From: Desulfobacula sp.
GTDB lineage: Bacteria > Desulfobacterota > Desulfobacteria > Desulfobacterales > Desulfobacteraceae
NCBI RefSeq assembly: GCF_030145145.1
Contig: NZ_JAQYWD010000023.1
Coordinates: 1 to 64,000 of the forward strand
Direction of reading: 5' to 3'
Length of the DNA: 64,000 bases
Shown: positions 51,301 to 59,278 of the stretch, piece after piece
Layout: the number at the start of each line of letters is the position of its first letter
Numbering within the stretch: position 1 is the stretch's first letter
Program-made: the position numbers and the translations under genes
The notes under the pieces: model-generated
Told to the model about the DNA's origin: nothing
The model's input: the letters and a program-made list of their open reading frames with translations, nothing else
Databases searched by the model: none

Positions 51301-54276
51301 GCCCGGATAGATGGGTTTAACCGGCCTTTCTGGGTATCGGTAAATCAGGAGGATGGATCTGCCTGGATCGCAGACCGGTATAACAACCGAGTGGTAAAAC
51401 TGGCCGCCGATACACCGTCCGGCTACAACACATCCGTACAATCCGTTACCCCGGAGGCTCGGTCCGGTTTATCTGCCATGCTGTTCGGGAATACGGTCGC
51501 CGATACGGGTAACCTTTCCGGTGCAATGACCATGGATGGCAGCGGTGACTATGTACTGATACCGGAAAATGCGTTCCCGGATATGGACAGCTTTACCGTT
51601 GAAGCATGGGTCAAATCCACCTCCGTCAATGGTCGTACCATTTTCATGAGAGGCAATGGATCGGGTGAAAATGAACTGTATTTTGGTTTTTATAACAATT
51701 CAACCATTGAAGCCATTGTGGATAATGGGTCCACGAAACAATTCAGCGGTTCCCTTAATTTTGCCGATGGGAACTGGCATCATGTGGCCCTCACTTATGA
51801 TGCAGCAAATGAGACCTTGAGCTGCTATGCAGACGGGGTATCCTATGGTTCACCCGCCGTGTCGGTTCCAGCCGATATAAAATTTGAAGGTTCCCACGCC
51901 CTTATCGGGGCTGACTTTGACAGCTTTAACGGCTCCCTGGGAAATTATTTTATCGGTCAGATTGATGACGTACGGGTTTGGAATAAACCCCGCACGATGA
52001 TTGAACTGGCAGATCATAAAGAGAGTGAACTCACTGGTTCAGAAGTCGGACTGGTGGGCTACTGGAAGTTAAATAGTGTTCAAGACACCCCGTATCATCA
52101 ACTGCTCACCGGATTTTATGAACCCGTTCACATTGCCATCAGTCCTATGGATGGCAGTGCCTGGGTATGTGATTACAATAATGATCAAATGGTCAGGATA
52201 TCTTCAGACTGCACCCGTGAGATCGTTCGGGTTGACGGGTTCAACCAGCCCCATGAGGCAGTGGTCAGTGCTGCTGACGGCACGGTATGGGTGGCGGATT
52301 ACTACAATAATCAACTCGTTGTCATCACCGATACGGGAAAAGAACTCCGCCGCATCAGCGGATTTAACCGACCCACATCGGTTGTGCTCGCACCGCGGTC
52401 TGGAAATCTGGTCAGCCTGACAGCAGATCAGATGGTTCCCTATGTTTATCCGCAAATCGGTGAGTATATGGCCTCACTGACCGTTACGGACAATGATGGC
52501 AACACTGATACAGATACGGTTATCATTAATGCAGGCACCTATCCTGAAGCCATTGCCATTGCCTATCCCACCTCCGGAACAGCCCCTTTAACGGTGCGCT
52601 TTGCCGCAAACGGGAACAGTCCCAGTGGGACCATAGAATATTTTAGATGGGATTTTGACGGGAACGGGTCAACGGACTGGGAAACCCGGATCAGTGAGAA
52701 TAAAGAATATACCTTCAACCAGCCGGGAATCTATCCGGCAACCCTTACGGTTACAGACAATAGAGGGTTTAGCGATATCAAACAGGTCACCATTACGGTT
52801 CAGATATCGGATGATGCCCCGGTGGTTTCAGTCCTTGCAGATCCAACAGAGGGGAATGCGCCATTAGACGTTACCCTCACCGGGCTTGCAAAAGATTCTG
52901 ATGGCACCATTGTCAACCATGAATGGGATTTTGACGGGGACGGCACCTATGATTATACCTCGACGATCTCCGGCATCACTTCCCACCAATACACCGATAC
53001 AGGGGTGTATACGGCCACACTGAGAGTGACGGACAATGACGGCAACCAGGGAACAGGGACATCCCGGATTGAAGTCAAAGCCGAGGGTGCGCCCACGGCA
53101 AAAGCCGAAGCATCTGTCACCCATGGCGCTGCAGCACTGGGCGTTCAATTCACCGGCACGGGTTCCCCGGGGGATACCATTGTAACCTACGAATGGGATT
53201 TTGACGGAGACGGCACCTATGACGTCAGTTCCACTGATACGGGGAATGCCGGATATGTTTACACCCTTCCCGGATCATTCACTGCCGTTCTCCGAGTGAC
53301 GAATGATGCCGGTCTGACAGATACAGCGTCGGTGAATATTCTTGTCACCGCCGGGATCACGGCTTACCTGGGTCAGGAGAGTTTCGATCCCTCGGTGGGT
53401 GAAACCATTGATATCAACTCGGTTCTCACTGCCACAGCAACGGTAACGGTTCTGGTAACCGATCGGACAGGAAACACGATCAAAACATTGGTAAAAGATG
53501 CGTCCCGGGCACCGGGATACTATTCCGACACCTGGGATGGTAAGAATGAGGCCGGTCAGGTCCTGGCATCCGGCGCCTATCTGTACGTAATAGAATATGA
53601 AACCGGCGGTCAGACCTACCGATATGATCTGACCAATACCATCAGCCCGGATATTGCCAAGATAACCCCAACCTATCCGACCACGTTTAATCCCCTGAAT
53701 GCCGAGACCAATTTTTTCCGGTATGAACTGGAGACCAAATCCGAGGTGACCGTGTATATTTCTCCGTTCAGAGGCGGGGCCATGGATCGTATCAAAACCC
53801 TTGTGCTGAGACAGCCGCAAAAGGCGGGTAATTATGTATTAACATGGGATGGAACCGATGATTCCGGTAATCTGGTAGCATCAGAAAGCTACGTGCTGGC
53901 GGTTTTCAGATGGTATCTGCCTGAAAATGCCATTATCATCAATAACCGGCCGATGATATCAGATCCCCTGGTCAATCCGGCCTATTTTAATCCGGATGCC
54001 CTTCCCTACAGTGATGAGAATCAAACCATCATGTCTTATACCCTTTCAAAGCAGGCAGACGTCTCCTTAACCATCTATGACGGGTTGAACTATATTGTCA
54101 AACAGATAACAACGAAAGATGTGTCAGCCGGCCCGGGCAATATCATTACATGGGATGGTAAAAACACCCAGGGGAAAAATGTGACTCCCGGGGTGTATCG
54201 TACTAAATTGATTGCAACAGATGCGAACGGTAACAAGTCTTATGATGCCAATGCGCTGTTAATTATTTTTTATTAA
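42310..54276 (+). CDS. Giant secreted multidomain protein: dockerin, propellers, PKD, LamG, FlgD-Ig
   Basis: About 3988 aa from the ATG at 42310, chosen for its Shine-Dalgarno (an ATG at 42286 has none). Signal peptide about 1-29. An N-terminal type I dockerin follows (31-88) with loops DLNGSGRVDGFD and DMNQDRTVDHKD. Four arrays of seven NHL-like blades (motif VWVADYYNNQVVKL) lie at about 95-397, 956-1249, 1721-2444 and 2853-3367. Sixteen PKD-type domains (YEWDFDGDG) are present; four are split by an insert after the W-x-F strand: two by immune-inhibitor-A/MAM-like domains (about 716-872, 1532-1676) and two by whole propellers. LamG-like domains sit inside propeller loops (about 1777-1997, 2076-2302, 3037-3259). 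Three FlgD-Ig-like repeats end the protein (about 3684-3988). Probably an extracellular calcium-binding adhesin or matrix protein. Internal repeats make misassembly possible. Confidence 0.88.
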   Translation: MMDMRWNKFLANLTAIVVAILLLPMAAYGLPGDLNGSGRVDGFDLILFGRANGSVATDTAWNPDADMNQDRTVDHKDLDILSAHFGKNGISFGLWVGAEYDTERVFKLSATGNRLQHIDGFNDPVSIAGDIQDNTVWVADSADDQVTKLSGFDGTQLLSVSGMDPYSIATDPRDGSVWIADYANNRVVKLLPSVTDGYAVGTDTGSHIVISGFSSPRWVSVNSDRGEVWVADTGHHTVVRLSPDVPDGYDIQTDIGHHSTKTGFNSPYCVSVNSADGTAWVADYGNNQVVKLSATATTEIVRVSGFNQPRSLDTSTTDGSVWVADYNNDQVVRLSADGSLICRVGGFIDPYAVGVNPLDGSAWVADYSNNQIVNLTPNGTERMRISGITRPMTISVISDEVSSNRYPGATTALNVTTAAAGEAITFTGTGKDPDGSITRYEWDFDGDGNTDFSSSTTGVTTHTYTAEGIYNPVFRVTDNDWLTATDYSQIVRIGALKAVAQSDVTVGNAPLEVSFTGQFIDPVDGFVDSFQWDFDGDNIYDYFSETTPDTTYTYIEPGHYVATLKVTDGSYTATDQIAINVDVSLPVATVSASPQAGVSPLMVTFSGSGTDPDGVVMLYEWDFEDDGIYDWFSISSPDTSFVYGSDGSYTARLRVTDNDGLTGTTTASIDVGTAVVSLTGVANADKTSGRAPFTVNFNAMGSSTENITTYEWHFGDCSLFSDSMDSVSDKWQADSPWGLVTSDFHSKDTAWTDSPGGAYAENADQSLTTIALDLSAVSTAALSFWHRYETERYYDYCRVEISVDGGNNWNQLTYFYGTQAQWTEVTTDISSYLPNPDVRIRFRLTSNGSTNYDGWYIDDVRICSAEVDWKETDDGAISHTYLQSGQFTATLRVTDNDDNQTTDTVNISIDPATFPEATADVTPKTGETPLSVAFTATASDADGTIETFHWNFGEEYVWVADYSNDQVVRVCQDGACEMARVDGFNNPYSISINPLDGTVWIADYYHHEVVRLSADGHTELVRVGGFYYPRCVSVNPSDGTVWVADSSHNQVVKLSPDGTELSRTGGFSTPYGVSVNPTDGSVWVADYGNHQVVQLAPDGTGLVRISGFSSPISLDVNRADGTVWVANTGSDTVTRLNAGIRDGYHIGQDTGSHLVIEGFSDPYSIAVNPTDNTAWVADYYHNQVVKLASDGSEVLRLNGFSYPTGVAVNAGNGMVWVADYSHNQIVKLSPAGKELARLDGFSLPRAVAVRDTGSQNTYTSSTSGNTTHTYTMPGIYHTVFTATDNDDHAISRSMDISVFSSPDVVAGSNIISGPAPLEVFLTAMVTELSGTITQYEWDFDGDGTYDAISDISPNALHVFQTAGTYTATVRVSTDLGHSNTDSVTITVTQTPPQAYASAVPAQGNAPLAVTFNGSGMDPDGTIATYEWDFDNDGTFDFTSTDTGETTHTYTTANTYTAALRVTDNDGLTAIHQVTVRVKAATDPSALIYSPDSQGFSPHGARFYVHGMDPDGTIATYEIDFDGDGTFETISPTAFGDTMENGAAYWTPGGSWARVATQAHSLSYCWTDSPDGEYPDSTDTSLTSSTIDLSSATAPRLIFWHKYNFKYGDYGQVEISGNDGATWSQLKSFSNATLTQWTQEELDLSAYAGNATVKLRFRLTSNTADTADGWYIDDVWAGDFIDHTYTAHGDYTVALRVTDDAGNATVTTQTVSIVAGENTTNVWVADYANNRVVKLSDMGDILATVNGFNRPRVVEANPMTGNVWVSDTTNDRVVKLSKDVPDGYNVAVSYAADGTANSNRGVLYGNTSVSETGQLNKGFYFDGSGDYVQIPDAPIYRMASWTLEAWIQPDNLSGNRTIIGKVSQGKDFALMMTGDKISVLAYDGGRQFLATTDPVTMGQWYHVAASYDGTAGMLRLYVDGAFIAEKAVTPDTSNTDPLMIGRSNCCSEYFFGTIDDVRVWNVARTQAQISAGRQSELTGSETGLVGYWKLDTIELPHHQIVTGFNDPWGLSVNTADNSVWVADRTHHQVVKLDSNGTEIKRINGFYNPSDIVVNSGDGTVWVSDTSNDRIVKLLSDVPNGFVASASGITPDSTSNQNMGMLIGDISPDTGTLSGSLWFDGSSDYVVIPPDSALDVQNFTLEAWVKGSYVTDRCLFMRGNASGGNELYFGFENATTLQAILDNGNSVYYSGDIDFTDGEWHHVALVYDTTQLLCFVDGAAYGDPAAMAVTLDFGNSQALIGADFDGFNSYPGNYYKGHIDDVRLWNVARTPAQIMAGKDAEISSSSPGLAGYWMLNSVSDSYSQIITGFNDPYGLSLDLSDNGVWVADYYNNQVVKLAADGSELYRKSGYNRPYSLSLNPSDQMVWVADHENDRVVKLRPDGVETAWVQGLDNPHDVAVNSDDATVWVADYLHDQVVKLAPDGTELLRIGGFNDPLSVSLDTAKRNQVQPPMAMITATPTSGSVPLAVTFTGSGSDNGSIAQYAWDFDGDGIYDDTSATTGNTTHTYTLPNNYTPMFRVTDNTGLMTYATPGSIYAGPVTVFPSAAPQSGEAPLTVTLGGHVRGLAEDISITTYEWDYDGDGVFDYSSQATAGSSYTYSPGGTYTAILRVTDTLGNQAYASIPIQVAQQAPTVSNLATPTTGKAPLSVSLNGSGSDQDGSLIRYEWDYDGDGTYDWFSTATGVTYFTYKTAGTYDAVIRVTDNDGLTATATRTITVEETQNPPMATASASISKGSVPLTVTLTGTGIDVDGQIQLYEWDFEGDGTYDYSSADTGNTSHTYALPGPFHPLFRVTDADGLTATADLLITAQEAGAPIAMANATPKTGATPLTVNFDAIGSSDPDGNIVRYDWSFGSDVAWVADYYNHTVHRLNGYQTQTLVEGFNNPYRLSMNPDGTVWLSDHSNNQIVKLSANGKEELSRTDGFNRPYGVSTDPADGSVWVADYYNNQVVKLDTNGTETLRIDGFYYPTSVAVSLDDSSVWVSDYYHNQVVKLDSDGNQLARIDGFNRPFWVSVNQEDGSAWIADRYNNRVVKLAADTPSGYNTSVQSVTPEARSGLSAMLFGNTVADTGNLSGAMTMDGSGDYVLIPENAFPDMDSFTVEAWVKSTSVNGRTIFMRGNGSGENELYFGFYNNSTIEAIVDNGSTKQFSGSLNFADGNWHHVALTYDAANETLSCYADGVSYGSPAVSVPADIKFEGSHALIGADFDSFNGSLGNYFIGQIDDVRVWNKPRTMIELADHKESELTGSEVGLVGYWKLNSVQDTPYHQLLTGFYEPVHIAISPMDGSAWVCDYNNDQMVRISSDCTREIVRVDGFNQPHEAVVSAADGTVWVADYYNNQLVVITDTGKELRRISGFNRPTSVVLAPRSGNLVSLTADQMVPYVYPQIGEYMASLTVTDNDGNTDTDTVIINAGTYPEAIAIAYPTSGTAPLTVRFAANGNSPSGTIEYFRWDFDGNGSTDWETRISENKEYTFNQPGIYPATLTVTDNRGFSDIKQVTITVQISDDAPVVSVLADPTEGNAPLDVTLTGLAKDSDGTIVNHEWDFDGDGTYDYTSTISGITSHQYTDTGVYTATLRVTDNDGNQGTGTSRIEVKAEGAPTAKAEASVTHGAAALGVQFTGTGSPGDTIVTYEWDFDGDGTYDVSSTDTGNAGYVYTLPGSFTAVLRVTNDAGLTDTASVNILVTAGITAYLGQESFDPSVGETIDINSVLTATATVTVLVTDRTGNTIKTLVKDASRAPGYYSDTWDGKNEAGQVLASGAYLYVIEYETGGQTYRYDLTNTISPDIAKITPTYPTTFNPLNAETNFFRYELETKSEVTVYISPFRGGAMDRIKTLVLRQPQKAGNYVLTWDGTDDSGNLVASESYVLAVFRWYLPENAIIINNRPMISDPLVNPAYFNPDALPYSDENQTIMSYTLSKQADVSLTIYDGLNYIVKQITTKDVSAGPGNIITWDGKNTQGKNVTPGVYRTKLIATDANGNKSYDANALLIIFY

Positions 54277-54289
54277 AAGGAGCGTAAAA

Positions 54290-57200
54290 ATGCAACTTAT
54301 CCGGAACATCCTATTCAAGAGAAAAACGGTTTTACCCGTTGTCTTAATTTTGCTGGCATTGATGTATTGTTTCAAACCCGGCCATGCGTTAGCGTTTGAC
54401 AAGGATTGGGATGCCGGTCACACCACCACCGATGTCGAAGATCCTGATCCCACAGACCTGCCGGACGATGATACCGGCGGAGATGGGGATGATGATGACG
54501 GGGATGATGAAGATGACGGGGATGACGGGGATGACGACGAGGATGATGATGAAGACCCCGAAGAACCGGATGAGGATGAAGACGAGGATGACGAGGAAGA
54601 TAAGGATGATGATTGTAAAGAGGATTGTAATAATGAATGCAAGCCGGATGCCAAAAAATCTCCGGTCTATGTCAAGTCCGGCAACCTTGAACTGAAATAT
54701 ACCGATTTCGAAATTGCCGGGATCGGTCCTGCGTTAGGGGTTGTGCGGTCTTACAACAGCCATGACAAGTACAACGGGCCCTTTGGCCATGGATGGGCCT
54801 TTAACCTGATCGTGCGCCTCATCCGGGTGTCGGATCACAATAATGATTATATTATTATCCGCAAGCCTTCGGGCAAACGGCTTAAGTTCATTAAAACTAT
54901 GGATGGCACCTATTTCCCGACAGCCGCAAGCGTAACAGACACCCTTGTTGAAAATCAGGACGGGTCGTTTACATTAAATTGTAAAACCTGTTCCAGAACC
55001 TATCTCAGGCCAACCTATCATTTCAATATCCAGGGCAACCTGGCGTATATGTCGGATAATCAGGATAACCGGATCAATTTCACCTATGACACATCGGGCA
55101 GACTGATCTCTGCGTCCAGCAGCGTCACCAAGCGGAGCCTGACCATTGCCTATGGCGAAAATGATAAAATTTCCCAGATTACCAATTCCCTGGGCCGATC
55201 ATGGCGGTATGCCTATGATGCACAGGATAATCTGATAACGGTTACCGATCCACTCAACTATTCCCTGAATTATGAATACAGCCCCAAGCACAAGCTGCTG
55301 TCGGTCACGGATAAAAACGGCAATCAAAGTCCGGTGATTACCTATGATGAAAAATCCCGGGTAAAGACCTATGGCCGGGGCAAGGAGATTTATACCTACG
55401 CATATTTTTCAGGGTACACCACCAAAACAGATCCCCTGGGGAATGTGTTCACGTTTTATTATGATCAGAACGGAAACGTCATTAAAACCATCCTCCCGGA
55501 CGGATCTGAGGTTCTGGCCTATATTGATGCAAATGTTCACCCCACCAAACGGGTGGATGCCAATGGCAATGAATGGCAGTATACCTACAATGAATCCGGC
55601 CAGATCCTCACAGAGACCGATCCTTTAGGACATACCACCACCTATACCTATGATCCGGAATTCCAGAAAATAAAAACAAAGACAGACCCCCGGGGGGCCA
55701 AATGGACCTATACCTACGATACGGACGGGAATCTGATCAAAGTGGTTGATCCCCTCCTGTGTGAAACCCTTTTTACCCGTAACGCCAGGGGGCAGGTACT
55801 CACAAAAACCGATGGGGCGGGCAATACATTTACCTATGCCTATGACGCGGCCGGCAATTTAATCCAGGTCACAGATCCCCTGGGGAATGTGGAAACCTCA
55901 AGTTATGACGGCCTGGGCCGACTGATAAGCGAAACCGATGCCCGGGGGAATACACGGACCTATACCTACGATATCCTGGGCAGATTAACCGATGCCAAAG
56001 ACCCGGCCGGAAACCACCGGTACCTCACCTATGATGGAAACGGCAATAAAACCAGTGTAACGGATGAAAACGGAAATACCACCACCTATGGATATGACAT
56101 CTCCAACCGGATGATCACAAAAACCGACGCCCTGGGAAACCTGACATCCTATGTCTATGACGTGGCAGGCCACCTGAATTTTGTGACAGATGCCCGGGGC
56201 AATACAACAGGCAAAACCCGTGATAAGCGGTATAACATCACGTCTGAAACAGATCAGGACGGCAATGTCACCACCTACACCTATGATGCCTCCGGGAATC
56301 GGCTCACCAAAACCGATGCCCGGGGCAATACCTGGACCTATACCTATGATGCCATGGATCGCCTGCTGACGGAAACAGATCCCCTTGATAGCATTACTGC
56401 ATATGAATATGATGAAACCGGAAACAAGGTAAAGATCATTGACCCGGAAGGCAAAATCACCTATTTCACCTATAACCTGGTGGGAAGCCTGACCCGGTCC
56501 CTGGTTAAAATCGGCGACACCCTGCCCGAACCGGATGCCGATGATATTGTCACCACCTATACCTACGACTGCCTGGGAAGAAAACTAGCCGAAACCAATG
56601 CGTTAGGCCAGACCACGACCTGGACATATGATTTCGCAGGACATATCCTCACGGAAACCAATAGCCTGGGGGAGGTAAAGGCCTATACCTATGACGCAAA
56701 CGGCAACAAGCTGACCTATACCACCATATCCGGAAACGTCCTCGCCTTCACCTATGACACATTAAACCGGATGATCACGGCCGGTGATACAACCGGGCTG
56801 TTCGAGTCCTATACGTATGACGGGGTTGGCAACAAAATAAAAACCCTGAAAGCCAATGGGGATGTCACGTCAACCACGTTTACCGCCTTCAACAAGCCCG
56901 CTAAAATCACGGATGCCCTGGGCAATGAGGCCCGCTATACCTATGATAAAAACTACAACCTCATCCGGGTGGAAGACCGCTTGGGAAAGGTAACCGTCAA
57001 TACCTATGACAAGCTGAACCGACTGAACAAGGTAACGGATGCCCTGGGCAACATGTCTCTTTTAGCCTTTGACAAAGTTGGAAACATGGTGAAGATGACC
57101 GATGCAAAGGGCAATGAAACCGTTTATGCCTATGATACGGCAAACCGCATGGTGTCGGTAACATATGCGGATGGTACATCCAAAGCCGTTGCCTATAGTG

Positions 57201-59254
57201 CCGCGGGGAAAATTATCCAAAAGACCGATCAGAATGGTACCGTCATCACCTATGGCAGAGACGACCTGTACCGAATCACCCAGAGAGGGTATCCGGATAC
57301 GTCATCCAACACCTATACCTATGACAAACTGGGCCGGATGAAAACAGCCACCAATGCATATGGCACCGTCTCTTTTACCTATGATGCTGCCGGACGTATT
57401 ACCGTCATTGACCAGAACGGCACCCAGGTCACCTATGTCCATGACGTTTCCAAGCGAACCCGGACCCTTAATTATCCATCGGGCAAACAATTTGTTGAAA
57501 CCTATACCCTGAGAGATAAAATTCATAAAATTGACAATGCCGTTAATTCAACCAATGTGGTGACCTATACCTATGATGCCTTGAGCAGATCGTTAACCAA
57601 GACCCTTGGCAATGGGGTGGTAACAGGCTACACCTACAGCAAAAACAGCCGGATCACGGGAATATCCTATACCGACGATAATGGGGTGAATCTCCTGGGG
57701 TTTCAATACACCTATGACAAAAACGGAAATCGATTGAGCAGCCGGAATACGGCCCATTCAGATCGATCCGAACAATATGACTATGATGATATTCAGAGAC
57801 TGACAAGCTTCAAGCAGGGCCAGGCAGACGCATCCAACCTGATACCAGCGCCGCAGTTTACATCTGAATATGAACTGGATCCCCTTGGTAACTTTCTCAC
57901 GGTGACCCGGGACGGTACCGCACAATCCCGTTCGGTCAATGCCATGAACCAGTATACCAGCGTCAAAAGTGTACCCCTTGTGTACGATGCCAACGGGAAC
58001 CTCGTTGATGATGGCCAGAAAATCTATCAATATGATTATGAAAACCAGCTGATAAAGATTACCCGCAAATCAGATTCAACCGTTATTGCCGCTTTCACCA
58101 TTGATGCCTTAAACAGACGGGTAAAAAAATCAGCCGGCGGAACCACAACCGAGTATATCTATGATGACAGCCGGATCATTGAAGAGCAGGTCAATAAGGC
58201 GACGATTGCCACGTATGTCTATGGCAACAAGCTGGATGAAGTCCTCCTGATGAACCGGGGGGGGACGGATGCCTATTTCCTCACCGATGTCATCGGTTCT
58301 GTCATGGCACTGACAGACAATGGCGGCAGTGTGACGGAAACCTACCAGTATGATGCCTATGGTCAGGTCACCTTTTTCAACGCCGGGGGGACTCAGGTCT
58401 TTGCCTCGGCCCGGGAGAACCCCTATCTTTTTACCGGCAGACGATATGATGCCGGGGCCCAGATCTATTATTACCGTGCCCGGTGTTATCACCCTGCCCT
58501 GGGACGGTTCCTGAATCCGGATCCCAAAGGCTTTATTGATGGCATGAATCTGTACGAATATGCCATGTCCAACCCCCTCCGGTATGTCGATCCCAGGGGA
58601 ACCGCTGTAAAAACCTGTGATTCCCATTCCTTTTCCTATGATGTGGACAACGTTAAAAAAATACTGCCAAAATTTCTGTCAAAATACATGAGCAGCGGCA
58701 GTGTCAGCGTTGCCTACCAGAAATGCAGGGAATGCTGCGGTGAAGGCACAAAAAATGGCGGGGAATATGCGGTCAGCAAGGAGTTAAGTGTTTCCGTCGG
58801 CTGGAGCGGGGATACCGGATACATTAATACGCCCTGGGGGATCTCCTGGGATATCGACTGGTATGCGTTTCAATCAAAGGGATTCCTGGGGCTTGTGGCA
58901 AAGGTTTCCTGGGGAATTTCCGGAAGTCTTGCCGGCGGATATGACGGGTGTGAAGAAAAGCGCTATGGTAAAGGATGTATCAAGGGGTCCATCACCCTGG
59001 AAGCCCTTTATGGTGTTGCGGATGAAAACAAAGAGTCTTCCTTGATCAAGGCGTATATATCCGGCGGCGTAACCGGATATGTCGACCTCTGCCTCAAAAT
59101 TCAAAGTATGAAGTCCTCCTTGTTTACGTTAGAAGCCAGCGCTGGACTTTCCGGTGCGATTAAGGGTACGGTGGGGGTATGGAAATTCACCTATGAACGA
59201 ACCTTCTATGAAGTGACGGGGTATGTCGGCCCATGGGTAATCTTTTCGCTATAA
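54290..59254 (+). CDS. Secreted RHS/YD-repeat protein with variable C-terminal domain
   Basis: A 1654-aa protein with signal peptide (about 1-35). An almost pure Asp/Glu segment (about 43-105) is followed by a four-Cys CKEDCNNECK. Next are a DUF6531-type start (YVKSGNLELKYTDFEI, RSYNSHDKYNGPFGHGWAFN) and a long YD-repeat shell (TYTYDAxGNL repeated, about 230-1350). The RHS core (PYLFTGRRYDAGAQIYYYRA, LGRFLNPDPKG) ends at YVDPRG near 1433. The remaining 215 residues are unlike the shell: Cys-rich (KCRECCGEG), then Gly-rich beta strands. In RHS proteins this position holds the variable effector. The signal peptide argues for T2SS or similar export, not VgrG loading. It lies 13 bp after the giant gene with a GGAG-type RBS. 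Confidence 0.88.
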   Translation: MQLIRNILFKRKTVLPVVLILLALMYCFKPGHALAFDKDWDAGHTTTDVEDPDPTDLPDDDTGGDGDDDDGDDEDDGDDGDDDEDDDEDPEEPDEDEDEDDEEDKDDDCKEDCNNECKPDAKKSPVYVKSGNLELKYTDFEIAGIGPALGVVRSYNSHDKYNGPFGHGWAFNLIVRLIRVSDHNNDYIIIRKPSGKRLKFIKTMDGTYFPTAASVTDTLVENQDGSFTLNCKTCSRTYLRPTYHFNIQGNLAYMSDNQDNRINFTYDTSGRLISASSSVTKRSLTIAYGENDKISQITNSLGRSWRYAYDAQDNLITVTDPLNYSLNYEYSPKHKLLSVTDKNGNQSPVITYDEKSRVKTYGRGKEIYTYAYFSGYTTKTDPLGNVFTFYYDQNGNVIKTILPDGSEVLAYIDANVHPTKRVDANGNEWQYTYNESGQILTETDPLGHTTTYTYDPEFQKIKTKTDPRGAKWTYTYDTDGNLIKVVDPLLCETLFTRNARGQVLTKTDGAGNTFTYAYDAAGNLIQVTDPLGNVETSSYDGLGRLISETDARGNTRTYTYDILGRLTDAKDPAGNHRYLTYDGNGNKTSVTDENGNTTTYGYDISNRMITKTDALGNLTSYVYDVAGHLNFVTDARGNTTGKTRDKRYNITSETDQDGNVTTYTYDASGNRLTKTDARGNTWTYTYDAMDRLLTETDPLDSITAYEYDETGNKVKIIDPEGKITYFTYNLVGSLTRSLVKIGDTLPEPDADDIVTTYTYDCLGRKLAETNALGQTTTWTYDFAGHILTETNSLGEVKAYTYDANGNKLTYTTISGNVLAFTYDTLNRMITAGDTTGLFESYTYDGVGNKIKTLKANGDVTSTTFTAFNKPAKITDALGNEARYTYDKNYNLIRVEDRLGKVTVNTYDKLNRLNKVTDALGNMSLLAFDKVGNMVKMTDAKGNETVYAYDTANRMVSVTYADGTSKAVAYSAAGKIIQKTDQNGTVITYGRDDLYRITQRGYPDTSSNTYTYDKLGRMKTATNAYGTVSFTYDAAGRITVIDQNGTQVTYVHDVSKRTRTLNYPSGKQFVETYTLRDKIHKIDNAVNSTNVVTYTYDALSRSLTKTLGNGVVTGYTYSKNSRITGISYTDDNGVNLLGFQYTYDKNGNRLSSRNTAHSDRSEQYDYDDIQRLTSFKQGQADASNLIPAPQFTSEYELDPLGNFLTVTRDGTAQSRSVNAMNQYTSVKSVPLVYDANGNLVDDGQKIYQYDYENQLIKITRKSDSTVIAAFTIDALNRRVKKSAGGTTTEYIYDDSRIIEEQVNKATIATYVYGNKLDEVLLMNRGGTDAYFLTDVIGSVMALTDNGGSVTETYQYDAYGQVTFFNAGGTQVFASARENPYLFTGRRYDAGAQIYYYRARCYHPALGRFLNPDPKGFIDGMNLYEYAMSNPLRYVDPRGTAVKTCDSHSFSYDVDNVKKILPKFLSKYMSSGSVSVAYQKCRECCGEGTKNGGEYAVSKELSVSVGWSGDTGYINTPWGISWDIDWYAFQSKGFLGLVAKVSWGISGSLAGGYDGCEEKRYGKGCIKGSITLEALYGVADENKESSLIKAYISGGVTGYVDLCLKIQSMKSSLFTLEASAGLSGAIKGTVGVWKFTYERTFYEVTGYVGPWVIFSL
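54440..54625. repeat. GAT/GAC-rich low-complexity coding tract
   Basis: A simple-sequence region of GAT, GAC and GAA codons encoding the Asp/Glu-rich segment after the RHS signal peptide. It is prone to in-frame slippage, and the acidic chain could bind calcium. Confidence 0.75.
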
Positions 59255-59278
59255 AAATGAAAGGGACAAGGGCAACAC

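Noticed and set aside
42594-52410. CRISPR-like regularly spaced repeats
   Set aside because: The repeats are protein-coding blades and PKD motifs with conserved frame and variable codons, and there are no cas genes.
54418-54654. Ser-rich minus-strand frame at the RHS acidic tract
   Set aside because: It is only the reverse complement of the GAT/GAC simple repeat.
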